Part shown: positions 51,398 to 62,372 of the stretch, piece by piece
Position numbering within the stretch: position 1 is the first letter of the stretch
How the letters are laid out: every line of letters begins with the position of its first letter
Program-made: the position numbers and the translations under genes
Notes under the pieces: model-generated
Told to the model about the DNA's origin: nothing
Database searches by the model: none
What the model saw: the letters and a program-made list of their open reading frames with translations, nothing else
NCBI RefSeq assembly: GCF_036227225.1
Contig: NZ_CP109444.1
Span: 9,467,501-9,531,500 of the forward strand
Origin: Streptomyces sp. NBC_01478
GTDB lineage: Bacteria; Actinomycetota; Actinomycetes; Streptomycetales; Streptomycetaceae
Direction of reading: 5' to 3'
DNA: 64,000 nucleotides

Positions 51398-53473
51398 GTG
51401 GGCGGAGGGCGTTGGCGGCGGCTCGTCAGCCAGGTCGGGCGGAGCATCGCGGTGTGGGCCGTCTCCACGGTCACCATGCTGGTGCTCGCCGGGATCCTGC
51501 CGGACTTCAAGCTCCAGTCGACGGACGGTGACAGTGCCACCCGTATCGGCGTCACGGCCGCGCTCGGCGCCGGCGCCTTCGGTCTGCTGTCGGCCCTGGT
51601 CTGGCCGCTGCTGGTCCGGCTGCTGCTGCTCGTGCCCGCGCTCGTCCTCGGCCTCCTGGTCTTCGTGCTCAACGGCTCCCTCCTGCTGATCGCCCTGCGC
51701 ATCAATCCCGACGGCGGGCTCCGCGGCCAGGTGGCCCCCGAGACCGCCGTCGTCGTGGCCGCCGTGATGTCCGCCGTCGCCTCCGCCACCGGTGGTGCCC
51801 TCGCCGTGCGCGACGACGACGCCTACCGCCGCCGCCTCTACCGCCTCGCCGACCGCCGCCGCAGAGCCATGCCGCCCGGCCCGTCCTCGCCCGGCACCGT
51901 CTTCCTGCAACTCGACGGCGTCGGTCACGACGTCCTCCTCGACGCGATGGCGAAGGGGCTGATGCCGACCGTCGCGAAGCTCCTCGGCGGCGACCGCCCC
52001 ACCCATCGCCTCACCCCCTGGCGCACCGACTGGTCCAGCCAGACCGGCGCCAGCCAGCTCGGCATCCTGCACGGCTCCAACCACGACATCCCCGCGTTCC
52101 GCTGGTACGAGAAGGACACCGGCGAGGTGATGGTCTGCAACCGCCCGACCAGCGCCGCCGAACTCCAGCGCCGCGCCGTCGAGTTCACCGGCGACGGCGG
52201 CCTCCTCACCCTCGACGGCGCCAGCCGCGGCAACCTGTTCAGCGGCGGCGCCGACGAACAGGCCCTCGTGCTGTCCATCGCCATCCGCCGCCGGGGCCGG
52301 GAGAACCGTTCCCGCGCGGGCTACTTCGCCTACTTCTCCGACCCCGCCAACGCCGTCCGCACCGCGATGTCCTTCGTCGCCGAGGTCGGCCGCGAGATCG
52401 GCCAGTCGACCCGCTCCCGCCTCACCAAGCAGCGCCCCCGCGTCAAACGCGGCGGCCTCTACCCCCTCGTCCGCGCCTTCGCGACCGTCGTGGAGCGGGA
52501 CGTCGTCGTCGCCGCCGTCATGGGCGACATGCTCGCCGGCCGGACCGCCGTCTACGCCGACCTCGTGGCCTACGACGAGGTCGCCCACCACTCGGGACCG
52601 CGCAGCCGCGACGCCGCCAAGGTCCTCCAACGCCTGGACCGCTCCCTCGCGTTGATCGAGAACGTCGCCGAGCACGCCCCGCGGCCGTACCGCATCGTCG
52701 TCCTCTCCGACCACGGCCAGAGCCCCGGCGAGACCTTCCAGGGCCGCTACGGCCTCACCCTCGGCGACCTGGTGCGGGCGGGCTGCGGGCTGCCCGTGCC
52801 GCGCCGGGCCCGCCGCACCCACAGCGGCGCCGAGGCGCGTGCGGCCGTCCGCGCGGCGCTGCGCAGGCCGGCCAAGGACGGCGACGAGCGGCACGTTCAC
52901 TCCGGCCGCCACTCGGAACCGGTCGTGCTGGCCTCCGGCAACCTCGGCCTGGTCTCCTTCCCGGACGTCCCGCACCGCATGACCAAGGAGGAGATCGACG
53001 CCCGCCACCCGGCGCTGTTGACGACCCTCGCCAACCACCCCGGCGTCGGCTTCGTCCTCGTTCGCAGCGAGGAGCACGGCGGAGTCGTCCTCGGCGCGCA
53101 CGGCGCCGAACTCCCGGTGGCCGAACTCGACGACAAGCAGGGCCCGTTGGCCGACTTCGGCCCCGGTGTCGCGGACGCCGTACGGCGCACCCACTCCTTC
53201 CCGCACACCGCCGACATCATGGTCAACTCCTGGTACGACCCGGTCGAGGGCGAAATCCTCGCCTTCGAGGAGCAGATCGGCTCCCACGGCGGCCTCGGCG
53301 GCTCCCAGGGCAAGCCGTTCCTGCTGTCGCCGCACACCTTCTCCGCACCGGCCGACGACGGCGCGGACCTGGTCGGCGCGGAGCAGGTGCACCGCGTCCT
53401 GCGGCGCTGGCTGCGCGAGTGCAACGGGCCCCAGGTCCCGCTGCCGGCCGAGCCGGAGGAGCGCGCCGCCTGA
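51398..53473 (+). CDS. Membrane-anchored alkaline-phosphatase-like protein with holin-type N-domain
   Basis: A 691-aa protein. The N-terminal ~140 residues contain four membrane helices in the pattern of the phage holin 4 superfamily. The remainder is an alkaline phosphatase/phosphodiesterase fold: VFLQLDGVGHDVLLDAMAKGLMPTV, WSSQTGASQLGILHGS with the nucleophile Ser/Thr, ADLVAYDEVAHHSGP, VVLSDHGQSPG and a late metal-His candidate. It may hydrolyse phosphate or phosphodiester groups at the membrane. GTG 51398 has a GAGG upstream. Confidence 0.82.
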   Translation: MGGGRWRRLVSQVGRSIAVWAVSTVTMLVLAGILPDFKLQSTDGDSATRIGVTAALGAGAFGLLSALVWPLLVRLLLLVPALVLGLLVFVLNGSLLLIALRINPDGGLRGQVAPETAVVVAAVMSAVASATGGALAVRDDDAYRRRLYRLADRRRRAMPPGPSSPGTVFLQLDGVGHDVLLDAMAKGLMPTVAKLLGGDRPTHRLTPWRTDWSSQTGASQLGILHGSNHDIPAFRWYEKDTGEVMVCNRPTSAAELQRRAVEFTGDGGLLTLDGASRGNLFSGGADEQALVLSIAIRRRGRENRSRAGYFAYFSDPANAVRTAMSFVAEVGREIGQSTRSRLTKQRPRVKRGGLYPLVRAFATVVERDVVVAAVMGDMLAGRTAVYADLVAYDEVAHHSGPRSRDAAKVLQRLDRSLALIENVAEHAPRPYRIVVLSDHGQSPGETFQGRYGLTLGDLVRAGCGLPVPRRARRTHSGAEARAAVRAALRRPAKDGDERHVHSGRHSEPVVLASGNLGLVSFPDVPHRMTKEEIDARHPALLTTLANHPGVGFVLVRSEEHGGVVLGAHGAELPVAELDDKQGPLADFGPGVADAVRRTHSFPHTADIMVNSWYDPVEGEILAFEEQIGSHGGLGGSQGKPFLLSPHTFSAPADDGADLVGAEQVHRVLRRWLRECNGPQVPLPAEPEERAA

Positions 53474-53552
53474 AAATGGGCTGCGGTGGGTCGGCCGTGA
53501 GCACACACTGTTCGAGTCTCCCCGCCTCGAACCTCCTTCAGGAGCCGCTGCT

Positions 53553-54614
53553 TTGCAGGCTGCCGTCACCGTCACTCCCGCCCGTATCCCCGAGCTGCTG
53601 CTCGGTCTCGCGACCGTCCGGCCCGTGTTCCTCTGGGGTGCGCCCGGCATCGGAAAGTCGTCCCTGGTAAGGGAGTTCGCGGAATCGCTGGGCCTGGAGT
53701 GCGTGAGCCTGCTCGGTACGCAGCTCGCGCCCGAGGACCTGATCGGCGTGCCGCAGATCCGGGACGGGCGGTCCGTGTTCTGTCCGCCGGAGGCGATCGC
53801 GCGGGACGAGCCGTACTGCCTGTTCCTCGACGAACTCAACGCGGCCACACCGGATGTGCAGAAGGCGTTCTACTCGCTGATCCTGGACCGCCGGATCGGC
53901 AACTACGAACTCCCCAAGGGTTCCATCGTGATCGGCGCCGGCAATCGGGCGACGGACAACGCGCTGGCCCGGCCGATCGCGTCCGCGCTGATCAACCGGC
54001 TCACCCACGTCCATCTTGAGGCGTCGCCGAAGGACTGGCTCGACTGGGCCGCCGCCAACGGCATTCACCCGTGGATCCTGGACCACCTCACCGACCGCCC
54101 CGACCACCTGTGGTCCAAGCCGCCGAAGACCGAGGAGGCCTTCTCCACACCCCGCTCCTGGCACATGCTCTCCGACGCGCTGGGCTCCTTCGGGCCCGAC
54201 CTCGACGAGGACACCCTGAAGGTGATCGCGCACGGCACGCTGACGCCCGCCCACGCCGTCGCGTTCTGCGGCTACGTCAAGATCGTGCGCAGCCGCTTCG
54301 GCATCGAGGCGATCATCAAGGGCGAGGCCCGCTGGCCGCACCGCCCCGCGGACCGCGACCTGCTGTACTACCTCGCGGAATCCTTCCGAGGCCGGCTCGT
54401 CAAGGAACTCCCGGTCAGCAAGGAGCACTTGTCGGCGAACGGGCTGCAGACCGCGTACCGCGCCAAGTCGCTGCTCGTGCAGCTCGCCGAGATCTCCGTG
54501 GAGGTCGCGCAGAGCGTCATCGCCCCGGACACCGACGGCAATCCGCTGCTGCCCGCCTGGTTCCTGGTCGAGGCGGCCCGTGACATGCCCCGGCTGGTCG
54601 AGGCCCGGCAGTGA
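53553..54614 (+). CDS. MoxR-family AAA ATPase, TTG start
   Basis: A 353-aa AAA+ protein: Walker A WGAPGIGKSS, Walker B CLFLDELNAATPDVQKAF, sensor 1 IVIGAGNRATD and sensor region ALINRL. TTG 53553 is chosen because AGGAG lies 8 bp upstream and no in-frame ATG/GTG exists nearby. It overlaps by 4 bp (GTGA) the gene for a metallopeptidase/vWA-like protein. MoxR ATPases act with vWA partners as chaperones or metal-insertion machines; the client is unknown. Confidence 0.9.
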   Translation: MQAAVTVTPARIPELLLGLATVRPVFLWGAPGIGKSSLVREFAESLGLECVSLLGTQLAPEDLIGVPQIRDGRSVFCPPEAIARDEPYCLFLDELNAATPDVQKAFYSLILDRRIGNYELPKGSIVIGAGNRATDNALARPIASALINRLTHVHLEASPKDWLDWAAANGIHPWILDHLTDRPDHLWSKPPKTEEAFSTPRSWHMLSDALGSFGPDLDEDTLKVIAHGTLTPAHAVAFCGYVKIVRSRFGIEAIIKGEARWPHRPADRDLLYYLAESFRGRLVKELPVSKEHLSANGLQTAYRAKSLLVQLAEISVEVAQSVIAPDTDGNPLLPAWFLVEAARDMPRLVEARQ

Positions 54615-56416
54615 GCCGCACCCGGGGCGACAAGGGGAAGCCGAAGAAGGATCTCGCGGCCGAGGCCTTCGCGGAGGGCCTCAGGCTGGTGCGGGCCAAC
54701 CGCGCGCTCGCCGCCATCGGGTTCAGCGTCTGCCGCAAGGACGACTGCCCCCGCACCCCCGCCACCGGTCTCGTCCGCGTCGACTCCAACGGCGTGCTGC
54801 ACGTCCACCCCACCCGCCGGGCCGAACCCGCCGAGTGGGCCTGGGCGATCGCGCACGGCATCATCCACCTCGGCTTCGGCCATGTCCCGGCCGCGTCGAA
54901 ACCGCGCGACCAGCCCGACGGCCCCGCCCTCGCCGCCCACTGCGCCGTCGTCAACCGCTTCCTGCTCGGCTTCCCCATCGGCATCACCCCCGAGGACCTG
55001 CCCGCCGCCTACCCCGGCGGCGACGAGGACCAACTCGCCGCCCGCTGGCGCCGCGACGGCATCCCGCCCCTCTACGAACGCTGCGGCACGGCGGGCGGCG
55101 AACCGGACCAGGTGCTCGTGCCCTGGGACACCTGGCAGGGCGGCCAGGCCCCCGACTGGCAGCTCAACTTCGCAGCCGCCCTCACCCGCACCGTCGCCAT
55201 GGCGATGGACGTGGCGGGCGGCCGACGCGCCTCGATGCGCGGCGGCCCCACCCGACTCCAGCCCTGGGAACGGGCGTTGAGCTGGTTCGTCTCCTCCTAC
55301 CCGCTCCTCGGCGGCATCGCGGCCGGCATCACCCTCGTCGCCGACGCCGAACTCGCCCACGCCCACGGCATCTCCGTCGCCGCCGTCGACACCGGCGCCG
55401 CCGAGATCTACATCAACCCGCTGCGCCGATTCGACGACGAGGAATGGCGGTTCGTCCTCGCCCACGAGATGCTGCACGCCGCCCTGCGGCACGGCGACCG
55501 CTGCGGGGTCCGCGACCCCTTCCTCTTCAACATCGCCGCCGACTACGTCATCAACGGCTGGCTGTGCGAGATGGACGTCGGCCGGATGCCCGAAGGCCTG
55601 TTGTACGACCCGGAGTTGAAGGACCTCTCCGCCGAGGAGGTCTACGACCGGATCGCCGGCGACCTGCGCCGGATGCGCCGGCTGGCCACCCTGCGCGGCA
55701 AGGGCGTCGGCGACATCCTCGGCGGCCCGCTCGGCAGCCCGCGCGACTACGTGGACCTCGACGAGTTCTACCGGCGCGGCCTCGCCCGCGGCCTCGACCT
55801 GCACCAGCAGCACCAACGCGGCTTCCTGCCCGGCGGGTTGGTCGAGGAGATCCGCGCCCTCAGCCATCCACCCCTGCCCTGGGACGCACAACTGGCCCGC
55901 TGGTTCGACGAGTTCGTACCCCGCCCCGAGCCCGTACGGTCCTACGCCCGCCCCTCGCGCCGCCAGTCCTCCACCCCCGACATCCCGCGCGCCGGCCACT
56001 GGTTCCCGCCCGAGGAGATCCCGCGCTGCACCTTCGGCGTCGTCCTCGACACCTCCGGCTCCATGGACCGCGCCCTCCTCGGCAAGGCACTGGGCGCGAT
56101 CGCGTCGTACGCCGAGGCCCGGGACGTACCGGCCGCCCGGGTCGTGTTCTGCGACGCGGCCCCGCACGACGCGGGCTATGTCGCGGTCACCGACATCGCC
56201 GGCCGGGTCCGCGTGCACGGGCGCGGCGGCACCGTCCTGCAGCCCGGGATCGACCTGTTGCACCGCGCCGACGACTTCCCGCCGGGGGCACCCGTCCTCG
56301 TCATCACCGACGGCTGGTGCGACGTGCTGAGGGTGCGGCGCGAGCACGCCTATCTGATTCCACAAGGCGCTCGCCTGCCGTTCACCGTGCGTGGGCCGGT
56401 CTTCCGGGTGAGCTGA
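54611..56416 (+). CDS. DUF2201-type protein: HExxH metallopeptidase-like plus vWA-like domain
   Basis: A 601-aa partner of the MoxR ATPase. The N-terminal two thirds match the DUF2201 putative metallopeptidase domain, with an early AWAIAHGIIHLGFGH motif and a central AHEMLHAALRHGDRC (HExxH plus distal His). The C-terminal ~130 residues are vWA-like with a MIDAS-type VVLDTSGSMD. It likely forms a two-component AAA-vWA remodelling complex. GTG 54611 overlaps the ATPase stop. Confidence 0.88.
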   Translation: MSRTRGDKGKPKKDLAAEAFAEGLRLVRANRALAAIGFSVCRKDDCPRTPATGLVRVDSNGVLHVHPTRRAEPAEWAWAIAHGIIHLGFGHVPAASKPRDQPDGPALAAHCAVVNRFLLGFPIGITPEDLPAAYPGGDEDQLAARWRRDGIPPLYERCGTAGGEPDQVLVPWDTWQGGQAPDWQLNFAAALTRTVAMAMDVAGGRRASMRGGPTRLQPWERALSWFVSSYPLLGGIAAGITLVADAELAHAHGISVAAVDTGAAEIYINPLRRFDDEEWRFVLAHEMLHAALRHGDRCGVRDPFLFNIAADYVINGWLCEMDVGRMPEGLLYDPELKDLSAEEVYDRIAGDLRRMRRLATLRGKGVGDILGGPLGSPRDYVDLDEFYRRGLARGLDLHQQHQRGFLPGGLVEEIRALSHPPLPWDAQLARWFDEFVPRPEPVRSYARPSRRQSSTPDIPRAGHWFPPEEIPRCTFGVVLDTSGSMDRALLGKALGAIASYAEARDVPAARVVFCDAAPHDAGYVAVTDIAGRVRVHGRGGTVLQPGIDLLHRADDFPPGAPVLVITDGWCDVLRVRREHAYLIPQGARLPFTVRGPVFRVS

Positions 56417-56469
56417 ACCGGAATGTGGTCGGATGGCTTCGAACGACATCCGCTTCGAAAGGAATCACC

Positions 56470-56895
56470 GTGGCAACCACGCGCACCGCACACACCGTCT
56501 GGGAAGGCGAACTCATCAAGGGCAGCGGCGAGGTCACCTTCGACTCGTCAGGCATCGGTGTGCAGCCGGTGACGTGGGCGTCGCGCGCCGAGCAGGCCAA
56601 CGGCAAGACCAGCCCCGAGGAACTGATCGCCGCCGCCCACTCGAGCTGCTTCTCCATGGCGCTCTCCCACGGCCTGACCGGCGCGGGCACCCCGCCCACC
56701 CGCCTGGAGACCAAGGCCGACGTCACCTTCCAGCCCGGCGAGGGCATCACCGGCATCCACCTCACCGTCCGCGGCGAGGTCCCCGGCCTGGACGAGGCAG
56801 GCTTCGCCGCCGCCGCCGAGGACGCCAAGAAGAACTGCCCGGTCAGCCAGGCGCTCGCGGGTACGACGATCACGCTGACGGTCGAATCAGCCTGA
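56470..56895 (+). CDS. OsmC/Ohr-family peroxiredoxin
   Basis: A 141-aa thiol peroxidase: AAAHSSCFSMALSHGL holds the peroxidatic Cys and AKKNCPVSQALAG the resolving Cys, the OsmC spacing. It removes organic hydroperoxides. GTG 56470 has AAAGGAA upstream. It ends 22 bp before a strong hairpin. Confidence 0.92.
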   Translation: MATTRTAHTVWEGELIKGSGEVTFDSSGIGVQPVTWASRAEQANGKTSPEELIAAAHSSCFSMALSHGLTGAGTPPTRLETKADVTFQPGEGITGIHLTVRGEVPGLDEAGFAAAAEDAKKNCPVSQALAGTTITLTVESA

Positions 56896-56917
56896 CCCCG
56901 CTCGCCCTCCCGTCCCG

Positions 56918-56947
56918 ATGCCGCACCCGGAAAAACGGGTGCGGCAT
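56918..56947. terminator. Hairpin terminator between osmC-like gene and dnaK paralogue
   Basis: ATGCCGCACCCG and CGGGTGCGGCAT form a perfect 12-bp stem around GAAAAA. It ends exactly where a TTGACA box begins, so it separates the two genes and abuts the dnaK promoter. Confidence 0.88.
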
Positions 56948-56966
56948 TGACATTCCCGCACTCAAG
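56946..56966 (+). promoter_or_regulatory. HAIR-like HspR operator and -35 box upstream of dnaK paralogue
   Basis: ATTGACA-N7-ACTCAAG fits the HspR-associated inverted repeat (consensus from memory CTTGAGT-N7-ACTCAAG): the right half is exact, the left half shares TTGA, and the spacer is exactly 7. TTGACA 56947-56952 could also serve as a -35 box. Within it, CTCAA-GTT-TTGAG (56961-56973) is a second inverted repeat. The dnaK start is 45 bp downstream. Confidence 0.55.
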
Positions 56967-57010
56967 TTTTGAGCTGGAGATCGGGCAGCGCCTGGCGGAA
57001 GGGGACGGCG

Positions 57011-58890
<1,880 letters not shown>

Positions 58891-58894
<4 letters not shown>

Positions 58895-59406
58895 CTCACG
58901 GTCCGCTCGGCCGGGGAGGCCAGGGAGGCCGGCGCGGTCGGCAGGGTGGCGCAGACGGCGTCCAGGACGGAGGCGTACGGCGTGCCGAAGTCGGCGAGCC
59001 GGGCGCGGAGTTCGTCCAGGGCGCCGCGGTGCTCCGTGAGCAGGTCGAGGTTGCCCGTGCGGGCCGTGAACTCCAGGACCGCGGGCAGGAAGTCGGGCAG
59101 TTCCTCGTCGGCGAACTCCAGCCCGTGCGTGCGGTACAGATCCTTGAAGCGGCCCAGGGACATCCCGGGCCGCCGGATGTCGCCGTCGTGCCACCGACTC
59201 AGGTACAGGCTGTGCCGGTCCCGGGAGTCGAAGACCTGGACGTAGTGCGCGGCCAGCTCCCGGGGCGGAGTGAGGGCCGCGTGGTCGACGAACTCCCTCA
59301 GTTGCGGAGCGGCCTCGCGCAGCAGGGGCAGCCGGGCGCGGAAGTCGTCGTCGGGGTAGGTCAGGCAGAGCGCGGCCGCCTGGTACAGCACACCGTCCGA
59401 GGGCAT
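58891..59406 (-). CDS. narJ: NarJ-type nitrate reductase assembly chaperone, orphan
   Basis: A 171-aa TorD/NarJ-family chaperone: [61 protein letters not shown] and [21 protein letters not shown]. It normally inserts cofactor into NarG. No narG, narH or narI is in this window. ATG 59406 overlaps the stop of a small upstream ORF (TGATG). It may be a detached remnant or serve a nitrate reductase elsewhere. Confidence 0.9.
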
Positions 59407-59549
59407 CAGGCCTCCCTCGCGTGGGCGTGCGCGTCGGCGGCGAGCCCGATGGCCTCGCCCCAGGCGGCTACAGGATCCTGTATGCGATATGCCGCATCTG
59501 TTCTACGGCCCCCGGCCGGTCCGGTGGGCGGTGTCCGCGTGTCCGTCAC
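59406..59549 (-). CDS. Small 47-aa ORF coupled to narJ
   Basis: GTG 59549 has GGGAG (AAGGGAGCGCAG) 5 bp upstream. The frame runs 47 codons and its TGA overlaps the narJ ATG as TGATG. The peptide begins VTDTRTPPTGPAGG and ends AAWGEAIGLAADAHAHAREA, with a helical Ala-rich tail. I recognise no family; it may be a leader or a remnant of a larger upstream gene's 3' end. The overlap argues that it is translated. Confidence 0.5.
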   Translation of the reverse strand: MTDTRTPPTGPAGGRRTDAAYRIQDPVAAWGEAIGLAADAHAHAREA

Positions 59550-59649
59550 CTGCGCTCCCTTGCTCGCCCGTGGTGTCGAACCTAGGGCGGGGCAGGGGAG
59601 CGCACCCGTTCACGGCAGCCGTACGGGTCAGTGCTCGCTGACGTACGGC

Positions 59650-60465
59650 TCAGTGCTTGACGGCGACCCCGCCGTAGACCGGGACGACGCCCTCCGCCTG
59701 GGCGGCCACGTCCTCCGGCTCCGGCCGCCAGCCGTAGACCGAGATGACACCCGGGCCGAGCAGCTCCAGGCCGTCGAAGAAGCGCGAGAACTCGGCCAGC
59801 GAGCGCGGATAGAACGGGGTGCCGCTGCGCCGGAAGTGCTCGGCGGCCTTCGCGATGGCCTCGGGGATGAGGTCGGGGGTGACCTGCGACAGGATCACGT
59901 AGCTGCCCGGGGCGAGGACGTCGACGTACCGCTTGATCAGGCCGTACACGTCGTCGCCGTCGGGATCGTCCCCCAGATAGTGGGTGAGCGCGACCAGCGA
60001 CAGCGCGACCGGCCGCGTGAAGTCGAGGGTCTCGCCGGCCAGCCGCAGGATCGTGTCCGGGTCGCGGACATCCGCGTGCACGTACTCGGTGCTGCCCTCG
60101 GCCGAACCGTGCAGCAGCGCCTCCGCGTGCCGCAGCACGATCGGGTCGTTGTCCGCGTACACGACCTTCGCGTCCGGGGCGACGGACTGCGCCACCTGGT
60201 GCAGGTTCGGCTCGGTGGGGATGCCGGTGCCGATGTCCAGGAACTGGCGTATCCCGGCCTCGGCGGCGGTCCGGGTCGCCCGGTGCATGAACCGGCGGTT
60301 GGCCCGCGCGCCGCGCACGGCCGTGCCGTCCGAGGCGAGGATCTTGCGCGCCAGCTCCTCGTCCACCGGGTAGTTGTCCTTGCCGCCGAGCCACCAGTCG
60401 TACACCCGCGCCGGATGCGGCCGGCTGGTGTCGATACGGGTGGGCGCGGCTTCGGATCCGGTCAT
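59650..60465 (-). CDS. DUF574 (SAV2177-family) SAM-dependent methyltransferase
   Basis: A 271-aa methyltransferase of the family expanded in Streptomyces: IDTSRPHPARVYDWWLGGKDNYPVDEELA is its hallmark, followed by SAM motif FLDIGTGIPTEPNLHQVA, VVYADNDPIVLRHAEALL and VHADVRDPDTIL. The target is unknown. ATG 60465 has GAGGAG 9 bp upstream. Genes of this family commonly accompany XRE-DUF5753 regulators, as here. Confidence 0.9.
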   Translation of the reverse strand: MTGSEAAPTRIDTSRPHPARVYDWWLGGKDNYPVDEELARKILASDGTAVRGARANRRFMHRATRTAAEAGIRQFLDIGTGIPTEPNLHQVAQSVAPDAKVVYADNDPIVLRHAEALLHGSAEGSTEYVHADVRDPDTILRLAGETLDFTRPVALSLVALTHYLGDDPDGDDVYGLIKRYVDVLAPGSYVILSQVTPDLIPEAIAKAAEHFRRSGTPFYPRSLAEFSRFFDGLELLGPGVISVYGWRPEPEDVAAQAEGVVPVYGGVAVKH

Positions 60466-60524
60466 GCGGTGTCGTCTCCTCGGGAGTTCGGGCCTCTACG
60501 TGCCGGGGCATGCTGTGCCGGGAA

Positions 60525-60559
60525 CCGTGCTGTGCGGGCCGTGCTGTCCGGGCCGTGCT
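60525..60559. repeat. 14-bp tandem repeat (2.5 units) between regulator and methyltransferase genes
   Basis: CCGTGCTGTGCGGG (60525-60538), CCGTGCTGTCCGGG (60539-60552) and a partial third unit. They fill the gap between the XRE gene's stop and the DUF574 gene's start and could be a variable promoter spacer. Confidence 0.6.
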
Positions 60560-61422
60560 CAGAAGGTCTCGCGGTAGTCCCGCAGGATCTTCTTGGTGCG
60601 CTGGGCGGACGCGGCGTGCGCCGTCATGTGGTCGAGGACCTCCAGATGCGCGGAGACCTCCGCACGGGAGTCCAGGTACAGGGCGCCGGTCAGATACTCG
60701 GTGAACACCATGTCGGGCAGCTCCGGTTCGGTGAAACGGAACAGCGAGAAGGGCGCGTACGTCCCCGGGTGCGGGCCGCTCGCGAACTCGGCGACCTGGA
60801 GCGTGATCCGGTCGCGCTCGCCGAACTCCAGGAGTTTGTCGAGCTGTTCGCGCATGACCTCGCCGCGGATGCTCACCGGACGGCGCAGCACCGTCTCGTC
60901 CATGATCACCCACAGGTGAGGCGGATTGTCCCGCTCCAGCAGCCCCTGCCGCGCCATCCGCAGCGACACATGCCGCTCGATGGTCTCCGGACCGGTCTGC
61001 CCGATCGTCCCGGCCTCCAGCACGGCACGCGCGTAGTCCTCGGTCTGCAACAGGCCCGGCACGAAGTGCGGTTCGTACGAGCGGATCAGCCCGGCGGCGC
61101 CCTCCAGGCTCACGTACAGGCTGAACCACTCCGGCAGCACATCGTGGAACCGCTGCCACCAACCCGGCTGGTTCGCCTCCTCGGTGAGCGCGACGAACGC
61201 GTCCGTCTCCTCCTCGGGCACGCCGTAGGTGGTCAACAGCACCTGGACGTACGGCACTTTCAGCGCGACCTCGGCCATCTCCATCCGCCGTACGGTCGCC
61301 GGGGCCACCCGAAGGACCTGCGCGGCCTCCTCGCGCTTGATGCCGGCCGCCTCACGCAACTCCTGCAGCCTTCTGCCCAGCACCACTTGACCCACCGTGG
61401 GCGCGGGCCGTCGTTCACTCAC
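60559..61422 (-). CDS. XRE-family regulator with DUF5753 domain
   Basis: A 287-aa protein: N-terminal helix-turn-helix LGRRLQELREAAGIKREEAAQVLRVAPATVRRME, then a DUF5753-type domain (IRSYEPHFVPGLLQTEDYARAVL, PHLWVIMDETVLRRPV, LQVAEFASGPHPG, VFTEYL). GTG 61422 has GGGGAGG upstream. Such regulators, often with DUF397 and DUF574 partners, are linked to development and antibiotic control in Streptomyces. No DUF397 gene is seen here. Confidence 0.9.
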   Translation of the reverse strand: MSERRPAPTVGQVVLGRRLQELREAAGIKREEAAQVLRVAPATVRRMEMAEVALKVPYVQVLLTTYGVPEEETDAFVALTEEANQPGWWQRFHDVLPEWFSLYVSLEGAAGLIRSYEPHFVPGLLQTEDYARAVLEAGTIGQTGPETIERHVSLRMARQGLLERDNPPHLWVIMDETVLRRPVSIRGEVMREQLDKLLEFGERDRITLQVAEFASGPHPGTYAPFSLFRFTEPELPDMVFTEYLTGALYLDSRAEVSAHLEVLDHMTAHAASAQRTKKILRDYRETF

Positions 61423-61508
61423 GCCACGCCTCCCCATACGCGCCGAAGTCTGGGGGCAGTGTGCCATGTTCCGGCCATCGGGCTCAGCGGTTCGGAGGTG
61501 ATCATCCG

Positions 61509-62342
61509 TCAGCCACCCAGCGAATTCAGGTACTTCGCCGTCGCCGGGTCGGCGGGCAGGAACGTCTCGATTGCCAACTCCGAGACCGTGACGTCCATGG
61601 GAGTGTTGAACGTGGAGATCGAGGAGATGAAGGACAGCACCCGCCCGTCGTGCTCGATCCGCATCGGGAGCGCGAAGTACGGTACGGAACCGGCCAGTTC
61701 ATCCCCGTCGTCGACCGCCTCCGGCACCGGGTACGCGGCGACCTCGTCGTACAGGGCCCGCAACGGCTCGGACCGGTGCAGGGCGATCTGCCGCTCCATC
61801 TGCGCGAGCAGATGCCCGCGCCATTCACCCAGATTGCGGATGCGCGGTGCCAGGCCCTCGGGGTGCAGCGTCAACCGCATCGCGTTGAGCGGGGGTTGGA
61901 GGAGGGACTCCGGTACGCCGTCCAACAGCATGGTGATGCCCCGGTTCGCCGCGACCACGTCGTAGACGGCGTCGACCACCAGCGCGGGATACGGCTCGTA
62001 GCCCTGAATCAGCCGCTCAAGACCCTCCCGCAACGCGCCCAACGCCGGGTCGTCCAGCGGGGTTTCCGGATAGTGCGGGGCGTAACCGGCCGCCAGGAGG
62101 AGGGAGTTGCGCTCCCGCACGGGCACGTCCAGGTGCTCGGCGAGGCGCAGCACCATCTCCTCGCTCGGCCGGGACCGACCCGTCTCGACGAAGCTGATGT
62201 GCCGGGCCGAGGAGTCCGCCCGCAACGCCAGCTCCAGCTGACTGACCCGCCGCCGCTCCCGCCAGGCACGCAGCAAGGGGCCGACGCCCTTGCCGGCCGG
62301 GGCGGCGGCAGCGATGTCGGTGCCGGTCGGGACAATGGTCAT
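61509..62342 (-). CDS. XRE-family regulator with MmyB-like ligand-binding domain
   Basis: A 277-aa regulator: LLRAWRERRRVSQLELALRADSSARHISFVETGRSRPSEEMVLRLAEHL (helix-turn-helix) and the MmyB-like part LIQGYEPYPALVVDAVYDVVAANRG, LRLTLHPEGLAPRIRNLGEWRGHLL and a strand-rich C terminus. ATG 62342 lacks a ribosome site; TACGGT 7 bp upstream on the minus strand could be a -10 for a leaderless message. GTG 62348 is an alternative. Only 30 bp separates it from the divergent ADP-ribosylglycohydrolase. Confidence 0.9.
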   Translation of the reverse strand: MTIVPTGTDIAAAAPAGKGVGPLLRAWRERRRVSQLELALRADSSARHISFVETGRSRPSEEMVLRLAEHLDVPVRERNSLLLAAGYAPHYPETPLDDPALGALREGLERLIQGYEPYPALVVDAVYDVVAANRGITMLLDGVPESLLQPPLNAMRLTLHPEGLAPRIRNLGEWRGHLLAQMERQIALHRSEPLRALYDEVAAYPVPEAVDDGDELAGSVPYFALPMRIEHDGRVLSFISSISTFNTPMDVTVSELAIETFLPADPATAKYLNSLGG

Positions 62343-62372
62343 ACGCACGACCGTAGTCGAAGGAGCGAGCAC

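Noticed and set aside
50813..53848. 1011-aa minus-strand frame opposite the alkaline-phosphatase-like gene
   Set aside because: Shadow with poor composition; the plus-strand frame carries phosphatase motifs.
54368..56449. 693-aa minus-strand frame opposite the vWA gene
   Set aside because: Shadow of the DUF2201 gene; no motifs.
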